Shown here: one piece after another, positions 20,717 through 30,217 of the stretch | Layout: every line of letters begins with the position of its first letter | Position numbering within the stretch: position 1 is the first letter of the stretch | Assembly: GCF_001315015.1 (NCBI RefSeq) | Contig: NZ_CP012916.1 | Span: forward strand, 378,501-442,500 | Source of the DNA: Azospirillum brasilense | Lineage (GTDB): Bacteria; Pseudomonadota; Alphaproteobacteria; Azospirillales; Azospirillaceae | Reading direction: 5' to 3' | DNA: 64,000 bases | The notes under the pieces: model-generated | What the model saw: only the letters and a program-made list of their open reading frames with translations | The model's database searches: none | Told to the model about the DNA's origin: nothing | Program-made: the position numbers and the translations under genes

Positions 20717-22647
20717 TGTCCCTTCCTGATATCAAGACTCATGACACGCTGCCGAAGCTGCTGACCCTGCACGCCCGCGAGCATGGCGACGACGTCGCCA
20801 TGCGCGAGAAGGATTTCGGCATCTGGCGCGAGTTCACCTGGGCAGACATGCACGCCCGCGTGCGCGCCTTCACACTCGGCCTCATCAAGCTGGGGGTGGA
20901 GCGCGGCCATGTGGTGGCGCTGCTCGGCGACAACCGGCCCGACTGGGTGATGGGGGAAATCTCCGCCCACGCCATGGGCGCCATGAGCCTGGGCATCTAC
21001 CGCGACGCGATGGACGAGGAGGTTGCCTACCTCATCACCTACGCCGACGTGCACATCATCTTCGCGGAGGACGAGGAGCAGGTCGACAAGCTGCTGAATC
21101 TCGGCGAGCGCCTGCCGACGCTGAAGCACATCATCTATTCCGACCCCCGCGGCATGCGCAAATACAGCGACCCGCGCCTGATGGAGGCGTCGGAGCTGGT
21201 CAAGCTGGGCAACGCGCTGCACGCCGAGAAGCCGAACCTCTACGAGGAACTGGTCGGCGCGACGCGCGGCGACGACGTGGCGGTGCTCTGCACCACCTCG
21301 GGCACCACCTCGAACCCGAAGCTGGCGATGCTGCCGGCCGGGCGGCTGATCCGCCACGTCGCCAGCTACCTGTCGGTGGACCCCAAGGGGCCGACCGACG
21401 AGTATGTGTCGGTGCTGCCGCTCTCCTGGATCATGGAGCAGATCTACGCCGTCGGCATGGGCATGGTGTCGCGGATGCGCGTGAACTTCGTCGAGGAAGC
21501 CGAGACGATGATGAACGACTTCCGCGAGATCGGGCCGAGCTTCGTGCTGTTCGCCCCCCGCCTGTGGGAGCAGATCGCCGCCGACGTGCGCGCCCGCATG
21601 ATGGACGCCTCGCCCTTCAAGCAGAAGATGTACGATTACGGTATGAAGCTGGGGCTGGAGGCGCTCGCCAACGGCACACGGTCCGCCATCGCCGACCGCA
21701 TTCTCTTCGCAGCGCTGCGAGACCGCCTGGGCTTCACCAACCTGAAGTCGGCGGCGACCGGCGGCGCCGCGCTCGGCCCCGACACCTTCAAGTTCTTCCA
21801 GGCGCTGGGCGTGCCGCTGCGCCAGATCTACGGCCAGACCGAGACGATGGGCGCCTACACGGTGCACCGCTCGAACGACGTGGACTTCGACACGGTGGGC
21901 GTGCCCTTCGACGACGGCGTGAAGGTCAAGGTGATCGAGCCCGACCAGAACGGCATCGGCGAGATCGTCGTCAGCCACCCCAACATGTTCGCCGGCTACT
22001 ACCGCAACGAGGCCTCGACCACGGCGGACCTGCGCGACGGCTGGATGCACACGGGCGACGCCGGCTTCTTCGACAAGAAGGGCCATCTGGTCATCATCGA
22101 CCGCATCAAGGACATCGCCACCACCAGCAACAACGACCGCTTCAGCCCGCAATACATCGAGAACAAGCTGAAGTTCAGCCCCTACGTGGCCGAGGCGGTG
22201 ATCCTGGGCAACAAGCGGCCCTACCTGTCGGCGATCATCTGCATCCGCTTCCCCATCGTGTCGAAGTGGGCGGAGAAGAACCGCATCGCCTTCACCACCT
22301 ATTCCGATCTGGCGTCCAAGCCGGAAGTCTACGAGCTGCTGCGCCAGGAGGTGGAGCGGGTGAACGCGGCGCTGCCGGAGTTTCAGCGCATCACCAAGTT
22401 CCTGCTGCTCTACAAGGAGCTGGACGCCGACGACGGCGAGCTGACCCGCACCCGCAAGGTGCGCCGCGGCGTGATCGCCGAGAAATACGGCGAGATCATC
22501 GACTCCATCTACGCGGGCCAGCTGGCCATCGACGTGGACACCACCATCACCTTCCAGGACGGCACCAAGCAGCGCATCCGCACCGTGCTGAAGGTGGTCG
22601 ACCTGCTGCCCGCACCGGCCAAGAAGCCGGCGCAGGCCGCGGCGTGA
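20713..22647 (+). CDS. AMP-dependent acyl-CoA synthetase (FadD15/long-chain ligase type)
   Basis: This 644-residue ANL ligase activates a carboxylic acid to its CoA thioester via the acyl-adenylate. The A3 loop is nearly canonical (TTSGTTSNPKLAML), A5 reads YGQTETMG, A7 GWMHTGDAGFFD, A8 DRIKDIATTSNNDRFSP, and the C-terminal TRTRKVRRGVI contains the expected catalytic-lysine region. It is therefore complete, unlike the ligase-like domain of the divergent regulator. It overlaps the LivG-like gene and precedes the permease genes across a GC-rich repeat. Such ligases embedded in Liv operons are typical for uptake of aromatic or medium/branched-chain acids. Substrate not deducible. Confidence 0.9.
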   Translation: MMSLPDIKTHDTLPKLLTLHAREHGDDVAMREKDFGIWREFTWADMHARVRAFTLGLIKLGVERGHVVALLGDNRPDWVMGEISAHAMGAMSLGIYRDAMDEEVAYLITYADVHIIFAEDEEQVDKLLNLGERLPTLKHIIYSDPRGMRKYSDPRLMEASELVKLGNALHAEKPNLYEELVGATRGDDVAVLCTTSGTTSNPKLAMLPAGRLIRHVASYLSVDPKGPTDEYVSVLPLSWIMEQIYAVGMGMVSRMRVNFVEEAETMMNDFREIGPSFVLFAPRLWEQIAADVRARMMDASPFKQKMYDYGMKLGLEALANGTRSAIADRILFAALRDRLGFTNLKSAATGGAALGPDTFKFFQALGVPLRQIYGQTETMGAYTVHRSNDVDFDTVGVPFDDGVKVKVIEPDQNGIGEIVVSHPNMFAGYYRNEASTTADLRDGWMHTGDAGFFDKKGHLVIIDRIKDIATTSNNDRFSPQYIENKLKFSPYVAEAVILGNKRPYLSAIICIRFPIVSKWAEKNRIAFTTYSDLASKPEVYELLRQEVERVNAALPEFQRITKFLLLYKELDADDGELTRTRKVRRGVIAEKYGEIIDSIYAGQLAIDVDTTITFQDGTKQRIRTVLKVVDLLPAPAKKPAQAAA

Positions 22648-22674
22648 GGGGGCGGTGATGACGCGCATTAAACT

Positions 22675-22783
22675 CCCTCTCCCCTCCGGGGAGAGGGTCG
22701 GGGTGAGGGGGTTCGGCGTTTGCCGAACTTTCCGGTCCCTCCTGAACCCCCTTACCCTACCCCTCTCCCCAGAGGGGAGAGGG
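22675..22783. repeat. GC-rich intergenic repeat, type 1 (copy B)
   Basis: It has the same arms as copy A: CCCTCTCCCC and TCCGGGGAGAGGG at the left, CCCCTCTCCCC and AGAGGGGAGAGGG at the right, with a GGGTGAGGGGG arm and a variable loop between. It sits inside the operon between ligase and LivH genes, where a hairpin could adjust downstream expression or protect upstream mRNA. Confidence 0.8.
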
Positions 22784-22803
22784 AACAAAGACGAGGCCAC
22801 GCC

Positions 22804-23691
22804 ATGACCTTGCTCTTCCAGCTTCTCGTCAACGGACTGATCGTCGGCGCGCTGTACGGCGTCGTGGCGATGTCCTTCGTGCTGATCTACAAGGCCAGCC
22901 GCATCGTGAACTTCGCCCAGGGCGAGTTCCTGCTGATCGGCGCCTGGACCTGCTGGTGGCTGCTGACCTCCTGGCAGCTGCCCTTCTGGATCGGCTTCCC
23001 GATCACGCTGGCCTTCATGCTGGTCTTCGGCATCGTGCTTCAGGTCGTCGTGCTGCGGCCGATGATCGGGGAGCCGATCATCTCCGTCATCATGGTCACC
23101 ATCGGCCTGTCGATCTTCTTCCAGGCCATGATGAAGTGGATGTTCGGCGTCTTCGCCAAGCCGTTCCCGACCATCTTCGCCAGCCCGACCGTGAACATTC
23201 TCGGGCTCGACGTGCAGACCGTCTATGTGATGAGCCTGGTCATCTCGATCCTGATCATGGCGGGCTTCGGCTGGTTCTTCAAATACTCGCGGATGGGTCT
23301 GGCGATGCGGGCGACCGCCTTCGACCAGCAGGTGGCGCAGTCGCTGGGCATCTCCGTCCGCCACATGTTCGCGATGAGCTGGGCCATCTCCGCCATGGTG
23401 TCGGCGGTGGCCGGCGTCACGGTCGGCGTCGTCAACGGCGTGTCCTCCGCACTTTCCTTCTTCGGTATCAAGGTCTTCCCGGCGGTCATCCTCGGCGGGC
23501 TGGACAGCGTGGCCGGGGCGGTGCTGGGCGGCCTGATCGTCGGCGTGCTGGAGAATCTCGCGCACTACCTGGACAGCCAGTGGCTGAACTGGGGCAACAT
23601 GTACGAGATCGCCCCCTTCTACGTCCTGATCGTCATCCTGATGATCAAGCCCTACGGCCTCTTCGGCACCAAGGACATCGAGCGCGTGTAA
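22804..23691 (+). CDS. Liv-type ABC permease (LivH-like)
   Basis: This 295-residue inner-membrane permease starts LLFQLLVNGLIVGALYGVVAM and has the typical YKASRIVNFAQGEFLLIGA signature of LivH proteins. About eight hydrophobic helices are visible, as is the conserved VILGGLDSVAGAVLGGLIVG near the end. The open frame extends upstream through the repeat. ATG 22804 is chosen because it matches family N-termini and follows the repeat. It pairs with the LivM-like gene 15 bp downstream. Confidence 0.92.
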   Translation: MTLLFQLLVNGLIVGALYGVVAMSFVLIYKASRIVNFAQGEFLLIGAWTCWWLLTSWQLPFWIGFPITLAFMLVFGIVLQVVVLRPMIGEPIISVIMVTIGLSIFFQAMMKWMFGVFAKPFPTIFASPTVNILGLDVQTVYVMSLVISILIMAGFGWFFKYSRMGLAMRATAFDQQVAQSLGISVRHMFAMSWAISAMVSAVAGVTVGVVNGVSSALSFFGIKVFPAVILGGLDSVAGAVLGGLIVGVLENLAHYLDSQWLNWGNMYEIAPFYVLIVILMIKPYGLFGTKDIERV

Positions 23692-23706
23692 GGAGCGGCC
23701 GTAATC

Positions 23707-24780
23707 ATGGCGAACATCAGTCTCATTCCCAGCGGCGACTTCAAGACCCGGTACGCCGCCGACACGACCATCTTCCCGACCAGGACCAGCCGCAACTTCG
23801 CGATCCTGGGCGTGGCGCTGCTGCTGCTCTGCCCGGCCTTCATGGACCGCTACTGGCTGAACCTGTGCATCCAGATCGGCTATCTCGGCATCGCGGCGCT
23901 GGGGCTGAATATCCTGGTCGGTTTCACCGGCCAGATCTCCATCGGGCATGCCGCCTTCTTCGGCTTCGGCGCCTTCTCGTCGGCGTGGCTGTCGAACAGC
24001 TTCGGCATCCCGGTGGCGCTCGCCATCCCGCTGGCCGGCGTGATGACCACCGGGGTCGGCATGCTGTTCGGCATCCCGGCGGCGCGGCTGAAGGGCCTGT
24101 ACCTCGCCATCGCCACTCTGGCAGCGCAGTACATCCTTCAGGACTTCTTCTCGCGCGCCGACTGGTTCACCGGCGGCACCGCCGGCACGATCGCGGAGCC
24201 CTTCACCCTGTTCGGCTACGCCTTCGACACCGACGAGAGCTTCTTCTACGTCGTGCTGGTCTATGTGGTCGTCATGTACATCCTGGCGACCAACCTGATG
24301 CGGTCCCGCGACGGGCGGGCGCTGGTGGCGGTGCGTGACCATTATCTCTCCGCCGAGATCATGGGCATCAACCTGACCAAGTACCGCACGATGTCCTTCG
24401 GCATCTCGTCCTTCTACGCCGGCATCGGCGGTGCGCTCTACGCCCACTATCTGCAGTTCGTGTCGGTTGAGGGCTTCACGATCCTGTTCTCGATCCAGTT
24501 CCTCGGCATGATCATCATCGGGGGTCTGGGCTCGATCATGGGGTCGTTGATGGGCACCGCCTTCATGGTGCTGCTGCCGGAGGTGATGCAGGCCATCACC
24601 ACGGCGCTGTCCGGCACCGCCATCGACGCCGCGCTGAACCTGAGGGAGGCCATCGCCTTCCTGCGCGAAATGGCCATCGGCCTGGTGATCATCCTGTTCC
24701 TGGTCTTCGAACCGGACGGGCTGGCCCACCGCTGGAAGCAGATCAAGGCCTACTGGAAGCTCTACCCGTTCTCGCACTGA
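23707..24780 (+). CDS. Liv-type ABC permease (LivM-like)
   Basis: This 357-residue permease forms the second half of the channel. After a short cytoplasmic lead it shows LGLNILVGFTGQISIGHAAFFGFGA, the classical LivM signature, then IPAARLKGLYLAIATLAAQ, the cytoplasmic loop with IMGINLTKYRTMSFGISSFYAG, and IIIGGLGSIMGSLMGTAF. Around ten hydrophobic helices can be drawn. It is followed by the binding-protein gene after about 50 bp. Confidence 0.92.
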   Translation: MANISLIPSGDFKTRYAADTTIFPTRTSRNFAILGVALLLLCPAFMDRYWLNLCIQIGYLGIAALGLNILVGFTGQISIGHAAFFGFGAFSSAWLSNSFGIPVALAIPLAGVMTTGVGMLFGIPAARLKGLYLAIATLAAQYILQDFFSRADWFTGGTAGTIAEPFTLFGYAFDTDESFFYVVLVYVVVMYILATNLMRSRDGRALVAVRDHYLSAEIMGINLTKYRTMSFGISSFYAGIGGALYAHYLQFVSVEGFTILFSIQFLGMIIIGGLGSIMGSLMGTAFMVLLPEVMQAITTALSGTAIDAALNLREAIAFLREMAIGLVIILFLVFEPDGLAHRWKQIKAYWKLYPFSH

Positions 24781-24831
24781 CCTCTCGCACATCGGCTTCT
24801 GAAAAACATAACGACTGGGAGAAAACGCACC

Positions 24832-26115
24832 ATGACCATGAAGACCGTCCTGCTGGCGTCCGCCGCCGTCGTCCTGCTCGGCACCGGGGCCGCCAACGCC
24901 CAGAAGATCCCGGTCGGCCATCTCGCCGACCAGTCCGGCGCCACGTCGGACGTGGGCGTGCCCTTCGGCCAGGGCGTCGCCGACGCGCTCGCCTACATCA
25001 ACAAGAACGGCGGCGTCGCCGGCACGACGATGGACGTCGAGACCGTGGACTACGGCTATCAGGCGCCGCGCGCCATCAGCCAGTACAAGAAGTGGTCGTC
25101 GGGCAGCGGCAAGGTCGCGGCGATCCAGGGCTGGGGCACCGCCGACACCGAGGCGCTGACCGGCTTCGTCGGCAAGGACGAGATCCCCTACTACTCCGGC
25201 TCCTACTCGGGCCACCTGACCGACCCGACCGGCAACGGCCCGCACGGTTCCAAGCCGGCCCCCTACAACTTCTTCTACGGCCCGTCCTACTCCGACGGCC
25301 TGCGCGCCATGCTGATGTGGGCGGCCGAGGACTGGAAGACGAAGGGCGGCTCGGGCAAGCCCAAATACGTCCACATGGGTGCCAACCACCCCTACCCGAA
25401 CGCCCCGAAGGAAGCCGGTGAGCAGCTCGCCAAGGAGCTGGGCTTCGACGTGCTGCCGGCGGTCCAGTTCGCCCTGACGCCGGGCGACTACACCGCCCAG
25501 TGCCTGACGCTGAAGCAGGCCGGCGCCAACTACGCCTATCTCGGGAACACGGCGGGCTCCAACATCTCCGTTCTGAAGGCCTGCCAGACGGTCGGCGCCC
25601 AGGTGCAGTTCATGGGCAACGTCTGGGGCATGGACGAGAACGCCGCCAAGGCCGCCGGCTCGGCCGCCAACGGCGTGATCTTCCCGGTCCGCACCGCGGC
25701 GATCTGGGGCGGCGACGCGCCCGGCATGAAGATCGTCAAGGAGATCTCCAAGGTCTCCGACGCCGCCGGAACCGCCTACCGTCCGGTGCACTACGTCTCC
25801 GGCATCTGCTCCGCCTTCTACATGAAGGAAGCGATGGACTGGGCGAAGCAGAACGGCGGCGTGACCGGCCCGAACATCCGCAAGGGCATGTACCAGAAGA
25901 AGGACTGGGTGCCGGCGGGGCTGGAGGGCGTCTGCGTGCCGTCTACCTGGACCGAGACCGACCACCGCGGCATGGACAAGGTCAACCTGTACCGCGCCAA
26001 CGTGTCCGGCGACACCGGCGGTTCGGTGGACGATCTGGTGAAGGCCGGCACGATCAAGCTGGAGAAGATCGCCACCGTCGACGTCCCGCGCAAGCCGGAG
26101 TGGCTGGGCTGGTAA
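24832..26115 (+). CDS. Liv-type ABC substrate-binding protein
   Basis: This 427-residue periplasmic binding protein has a signal peptide (MTMKTVLLASAAVVLLGTG, cleaved near ANAQ). It continues KIPVGHLADQSGATSDVGVPFGQGVADALAY, typical of type-1 periplasmic binding folds of the HAAT family. The C-terminal part contains VHYVSGICSAFYMKEAMDWA. Its neighbours (two CoA ligases, an aldehyde dehydrogenase and the liu operon) point to an organic acid rather than free leucine, but the pocket cannot be read from sequence alone. A strong GC hairpin follows the stop and may make this the most abundant product of the operon. Confidence 0.9.
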   Translation: MTMKTVLLASAAVVLLGTGAANAQKIPVGHLADQSGATSDVGVPFGQGVADALAYINKNGGVAGTTMDVETVDYGYQAPRAISQYKKWSSGSGKVAAIQGWGTADTEALTGFVGKDEIPYYSGSYSGHLTDPTGNGPHGSKPAPYNFFYGPSYSDGLRAMLMWAAEDWKTKGGSGKPKYVHMGANHPYPNAPKEAGEQLAKELGFDVLPAVQFALTPGDYTAQCLTLKQAGANYAYLGNTAGSNISVLKACQTVGAQVQFMGNVWGMDENAAKAAGSAANGVIFPVRTAAIWGGDAPGMKIVKEISKVSDAAGTAYRPVHYVSGICSAFYMKEAMDWAKQNGGVTGPNIRKGMYQKKDWVPAGLEGVCVPSTWTETDHRGMDKVNLYRANVSGDTGGSVDDLVKAGTIKLEKIATVDVPRKPEWLGW

Positions 26116-26123
26116 GCCGGACC

Positions 26124-26160
26124 GCCCCCGCCGTCGCCGTGAAAGGCCGGCGGCGGGGGC
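26124..26160 (+). terminator. GC hairpin after the binding-protein gene
   Basis: GCCCCCGCCG (26124-26133) pairs perfectly with CGGCGGGGGC (26151-26160) around a 17-nt loop. There is no T-run, so partial termination or mRNA stabilisation upstream of the LivF-like gene is more likely than full termination. Confidence 0.6.
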
Positions 26161-26194
26161 ATCCGTCCCGTCTCACTGCATCAGGTGCCGCATC

Positions 26195-27055
<861 letters not shown>

Positions 27056-27076
27056 CGTGAGAGGAGTGGTCGTAGC

Positions 27077-27163
27077 GGGCCCCCCTCCCAACCTCCCCCC
27101 GCTTCGCAAGGGGAGGAGTTAAGCCCTCCCCTGCTCAGCGGGGGAGGGTTGGGTGGGGGCCCA
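27077..27163. repeat. GC-rich intergenic inverted repeat, type 2 (copy C)
   Basis: The arms GGGCCCCCCTCCCAACC and GGTTGGGTGGGGGCCC enclose a CTCCCCCCGC / GCGGGGGAG type core. It is related in layout to the element at 32618-32702 and distinct from the type 1 copies. It lies between the LivF-like and PaaK-like genes. Confidence 0.75.
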
Positions 27164-27199
27164 CCACGACACCCCAAGAAAAACAGCCGGGAGGCATCG

Positions 27200-28429
27200 G
27201 TGTCCGACACTTACGATCAACTCGAAACCCGCTCCCCCGACCGGCGCGAGGCGGAGCTGTTCGCGGCGCTGCCGGCGCAGATCGCCCACGCCAAGGCGAA
27301 CGCGCCCTACTTCACCCGCCTGCTGGCCGATGTGGACCCCGCCGCCGTCCGTGACCGTGTGTCGCTCGCCGCCCTGCCGGTCACCCGCAAGTCGGACCTG
27401 ATCGCCTTGCAGAGGGAGGCGCCGCCCTTCGGCGGGATGACAACCGTCGCCATCGGTCGACTGGCCCGCGTCTTCGCCTCGCCCGGTCCGATCCACGATC
27501 CGGAGGCCCACGGCACGGACCCCTGGCGCACCGCGCGGGCGCTCTACGCCTCGGGCATCCGCAGCGGCGACCTCGTGCAGAACTGCTTCGCCTACCACCT
27601 GACGCCCGCCGGCTCGATGTTCGAGACGGGGGCGCACGCGCTGGGCTGCGCGGTCATCCCCGCCGGGGTCGGCAACACGGAGATGCAGGCCCAGGTGGCC
27701 GCCCATCTGAAGCCGCGCGCCTACATCGGCACGCCCGACTTCCTGAAGATCATCCTGGAGAAGGGCGACGAGCTGGGGCTGGACCTGTCCTCCATCGCGA
27801 TCGGCCATCTGACCGGCGGCCCCTTCCTGCCGGATGCCCGCGCCTATTACGAGGGGCGCGGCATCGCCGCCTACCAGAGCTACGGCACCGCCGACCTCGG
27901 CCTCGTCGCCTACGAGACGACGGCCCGCGCCGGGCTGGTGGTGGAGGAGGGCGTGATTGTCGAGATCGTCCGCCCCGGCACCGGCGATCCCGTGCCGGAA
28001 GGCGAGGTGGGGGAGGTCGTCGTCACCACCTTCAACCAGGCCTATCCGCTGCTCCGCTTCGCCACCGGCGACCTGTCGGCCGTGCTGCCCGGCGAGAGCC
28101 CCTGCGGGCGCACCAACATGCGGCTGAAGGGCTGGATGGGCCGCGCCGACCAGACCACCAAGGTCAAGGGCATGTTCGTCCATCCACAGCAGATCGCCGA
28201 GGTGCTGCGTCGCCACCCGCAGATCGGCAAGGCCCGCCTCGTCGTCGGGCGGCAGGACGCCAACGACACCATGACCCTGCGCTGCGAGTCGCCCGAATCC
28301 GGCGAGGCTTTGGCGGCATCGGTGCGTGAAACTCTGGCCGCCGTCACCAAATTGAAGGGTGTCGTGGAGTTCGCGGCCCCCGGCAGCCTGCCCAACGACG
28401 GCAAGGTCATCGAGGACGCCCGCGCCTAA
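27200..28429 (+). CDS. Phenylacetate-CoA ligase family protein (PaaK-like) with atypical P-loop
   Basis: This 409-residue ANL protein has the PaaK pattern: N-terminal KANAPYFTRLLADVD, ALPVTRKSDLIALQ, ALYASGIRSGDLVQNCFAYHL, AHALGCAVIPAGVGNTEMQ, YQSYGTADLGLVAYE and a C-terminal domain with KGMFVHPQQIAEVLRRHPQIGKARLVV. The phosphate loop expected as SSGTTGxPT is replaced by FASPGPIHDPEAHGTD, so activity needs testing, although variants like this may be usual in the subgroup embedded in Liv operons. GTG 27200 has GGGAGG at good distance and avoids an unlikely leader encoded by the repeat. It may activate the imported acid in parallel with the FadD-like ligase. Confidence 0.82.
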   Translation: MSDTYDQLETRSPDRREAELFAALPAQIAHAKANAPYFTRLLADVDPAAVRDRVSLAALPVTRKSDLIALQREAPPFGGMTTVAIGRLARVFASPGPIHDPEAHGTDPWRTARALYASGIRSGDLVQNCFAYHLTPAGSMFETGAHALGCAVIPAGVGNTEMQAQVAAHLKPRAYIGTPDFLKIILEKGDELGLDLSSIAIGHLTGGPFLPDARAYYEGRGIAAYQSYGTADLGLVAYETTARAGLVVEEGVIVEIVRPGTGDPVPEGEVGEVVVTTFNQAYPLLRFATGDLSAVLPGESPCGRTNMRLKGWMGRADQTTKVKGMFVHPQQIAEVLRRHPQIGKARLVVGRQDANDTMTLRCESPESGEALAASVRETLAAVTKLKGVVEFAAPGSLPNDGKVIEDARA

Positions 28430-28489
28430 GACCCTTTGATGCCCGAAAACAACGATAACCGACCCGATACACACGAGGACCTTTTCGAC

Positions 28490-29983
28490 ATGAGCGTCAG
28501 CACCGACCTCCAGCTCGACCCCTTCGCGCTCGCCAGGGAGCTGTCGGGCAAGCATTTCTTCGGCGGCGAGTTCCGCCCGGCCTCCTCCGGCAAGGGCTTT
28601 CCCGTTGTGAACCCGGCGACCGGCGAAACGGTGGCCGAGGCCGCCTTCGGCGAGGCGGCGGACGTCGATGCCGCGGTGGCCGCCGCGGTGGCCGCGCAGA
28701 AGGAATGGGCCAAGCGTCCGGTGCGGGAGCGCGGCAAGCTGGTCGCCGAATGCGGGCGCGTGCTCGACGCCCACAAGGAGGAAATCGCCAAGCTGATCGC
28801 GCTGGAGACCGGCAAGGCGCTGCGCACCGAATCGCGCGTCGAGGCCGGCGTTCTGTCCGACGCGTTCGTCTTCTTCGGCGGTCTGGCGCCGGAGCTGAAG
28901 GGCGAAACCATTCCCTTCAACCCGTCCATGCTGACCATGACGGTGCGTGAGCCGGTGGGCGTGGTCGGCGCGATCATCCCGTGGAACGTGCCGCTGCTGC
29001 TGATGGCGCTGAAGATCGCCCCGGCGATGGTGGCGGGCAACGCCGTGGTTGTGAAATCGGCGGAGGAGGCGCCGCTGGCCGTCCTGCGCGTCGTGCAGCT
29101 CATCAACACGGTGATCCCGGCGGGGGTGGTGAACATCCTGTCGGGCTACGGCCCGGAATGCGGCGCCCCGCTGGTGGCGCACAAGGACGTGAAGAAGGTG
29201 ACCTTCACCGGCTCGGTCGAGACCGGCAAGATCGTCTACAAGACCGCCGCCGAGAAGCTGATCCCTGTGACGCTGGAGCTGGGCGGCAAGAGCCCGATGA
29301 TCGTCTGCGGCGACGCCGACCTGGAGCAGGCCATCGCGGGCGCCATCGCCGGCATGCGCTTCACCCGCCAGGGCCAGAGCTGCACCGCGTCGTCGCGCAT
29401 CTTCGTCCATGACAGCATCCACGACGCCTTCGTGGAAAAGCTGAAGGAGAAGGTGAACGCCATGAAGATGGGCGACCCGCTGGACGAGTCGACCGACATC
29501 GGCACCATCGTCTCGCCGCAGCAGCTGGACCGGGTGCAGAGCTATATCGCCATCGGCAAGGAGGGCGGGGCGACCCCGCATGTCTGCTCCGCCATGCCGT
29601 CCGATCCGAAGCTGACCAAGGGCCTGTACGTGCAGCCGCACATCTTCACCGGCGTGAAGAACAGCGACCGAATCGCGCAGGAGGAAATTTTCGGCCCGGT
29701 CTGCTGCGTCATCCGCTGGACCGACTACGAGGAGGTGATCGCCCAGGCCAACGACACCGAATACGGTCTCGCCGCGACCATCTGGACCCGTGACCTGAAG
29801 GTGGCGATGGACGCGGTACACCGGCTGGAGGCCGGGTTCGTTCAGGTGAACCAGAATCTGGTCGTGCAGCCGAATCTGTCCTACGGCGGCGTGAAGTCCT
29901 CCGGCCTCGGCAAGGAAGCCTCGCTGGAGGCGATGCTGGAGCACTTCACCCACAAGAAGACGATCATCATCAACATGAAGTGA
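28490..29983 (+). CDS. NAD(P)-dependent aldehyde dehydrogenase
   Basis: This 497-residue aldehyde dehydrogenase (betaine-aldehyde/phenylacetaldehyde-like branch) oxidises an aldehyde to the acid. Motifs are IIPWNVPLLLMALKIAPAMV, TFTGSVETGK, ELGGKSPMIVC containing the catalytic Glu, GQSCTASSRI with the catalytic Cys, and EEIFGPVCCVI. The frame starts earlier, but ATG 28490 is preceded by GAGGA at about 10 bases and yields a family-like N-terminus. It lies 60 bp after the PaaK-like gene and precedes repeat D. Supplying an acid for the neighbouring CoA ligases is the simplest reading. Substrate unknown. Confidence 0.9.
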   Translation: MSVSTDLQLDPFALARELSGKHFFGGEFRPASSGKGFPVVNPATGETVAEAAFGEAADVDAAVAAAVAAQKEWAKRPVRERGKLVAECGRVLDAHKEEIAKLIALETGKALRTESRVEAGVLSDAFVFFGGLAPELKGETIPFNPSMLTMTVREPVGVVGAIIPWNVPLLLMALKIAPAMVAGNAVVVKSAEEAPLAVLRVVQLINTVIPAGVVNILSGYGPECGAPLVAHKDVKKVTFTGSVETGKIVYKTAAEKLIPVTLELGGKSPMIVCGDADLEQAIAGAIAGMRFTRQGQSCTASSRIFVHDSIHDAFVEKLKEKVNAMKMGDPLDESTDIGTIVSPQQLDRVQSYIAIGKEGGATPHVCSAMPSDPKLTKGLYVQPHIFTGVKNSDRIAQEEIFGPVCCVIRWTDYEEVIAQANDTEYGLAATIWTRDLKVAMDAVHRLEAGFVQVNQNLVVQPNLSYGGVKSSGLGKEASLEAMLEHFTHKKTIIINMK

Positions 29984-29996
29984 GCGGACTTTCTGT

Positions 29997-30114
29997 CCCC
30001 TCTCCCCTCCGGGGAGAGGGTTAGGGTGAGGGGGTTGCGCTTTTGCCGGACGCACCGCCACGCGCATCCCCCTCACCGGCCCTTCGGGCCACCCTCTCCC
30101 CGGAGGGGAGAGGG
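29997..30114. repeat. GC-rich intergenic repeat, type 1 (copy D)
   Basis: It is almost the same as copy A, including CCCCTCTCCCC, GGGGAGAGGG, a GGGTGAGGGGG arm and the mirrored right half CCCTCACCGGCC. It separates the aldehyde dehydrogenase from the leucine-degradation operon. Confidence 0.8.
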
Positions 30115-30139
30115 CTAGAAGGCCTTGCCACGCCCATTT

Positions 30140-30177
30140 CCATACGCTACCGTACGGCTCCATACGTCGCCGTATGG
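30140..30177. promoter_or_regulatory. Tandem palindromes, putative operator of the leucine/isovalerate operon
   Basis: Two palindromes follow each other with a 20-bp period: CCATACG-CTAC-CGTACGG (30140-30157, one arm mismatch) and CCATACG-TCGC-CGTATGG (30160-30177, perfect). Their spacing of about two helical turns suits cooperative binding on one DNA face. They end 40 bp before the isovaleryl-CoA dehydrogenase start. LiuR/LiuQ-type regulators control such operons in other proteobacteria, but no regulator gene lies nearby and the motif is not one I can assign. Confidence 0.6.
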
Positions 30178-30217
30178 CGGGAACGAAGAACAGACCTCCG
30201 GGGGGAGCGCCAACACC

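Noticed and set aside
20650..25965. A 1771-codon open frame on the minus strand
   Set aside because: It runs antisense to five clear transporter and ligase genes. The translation is His/Val/Gly/Asp-rich without known motifs, typical of the antisense frame of GC-rich genes.
26124..26160. Riboswitch or attenuator before the LivF-like gene
   Set aside because: Only one simple GC hairpin is present, with no alternative pairing or leader peptide. Termination or mRNA stabilisation explains it.
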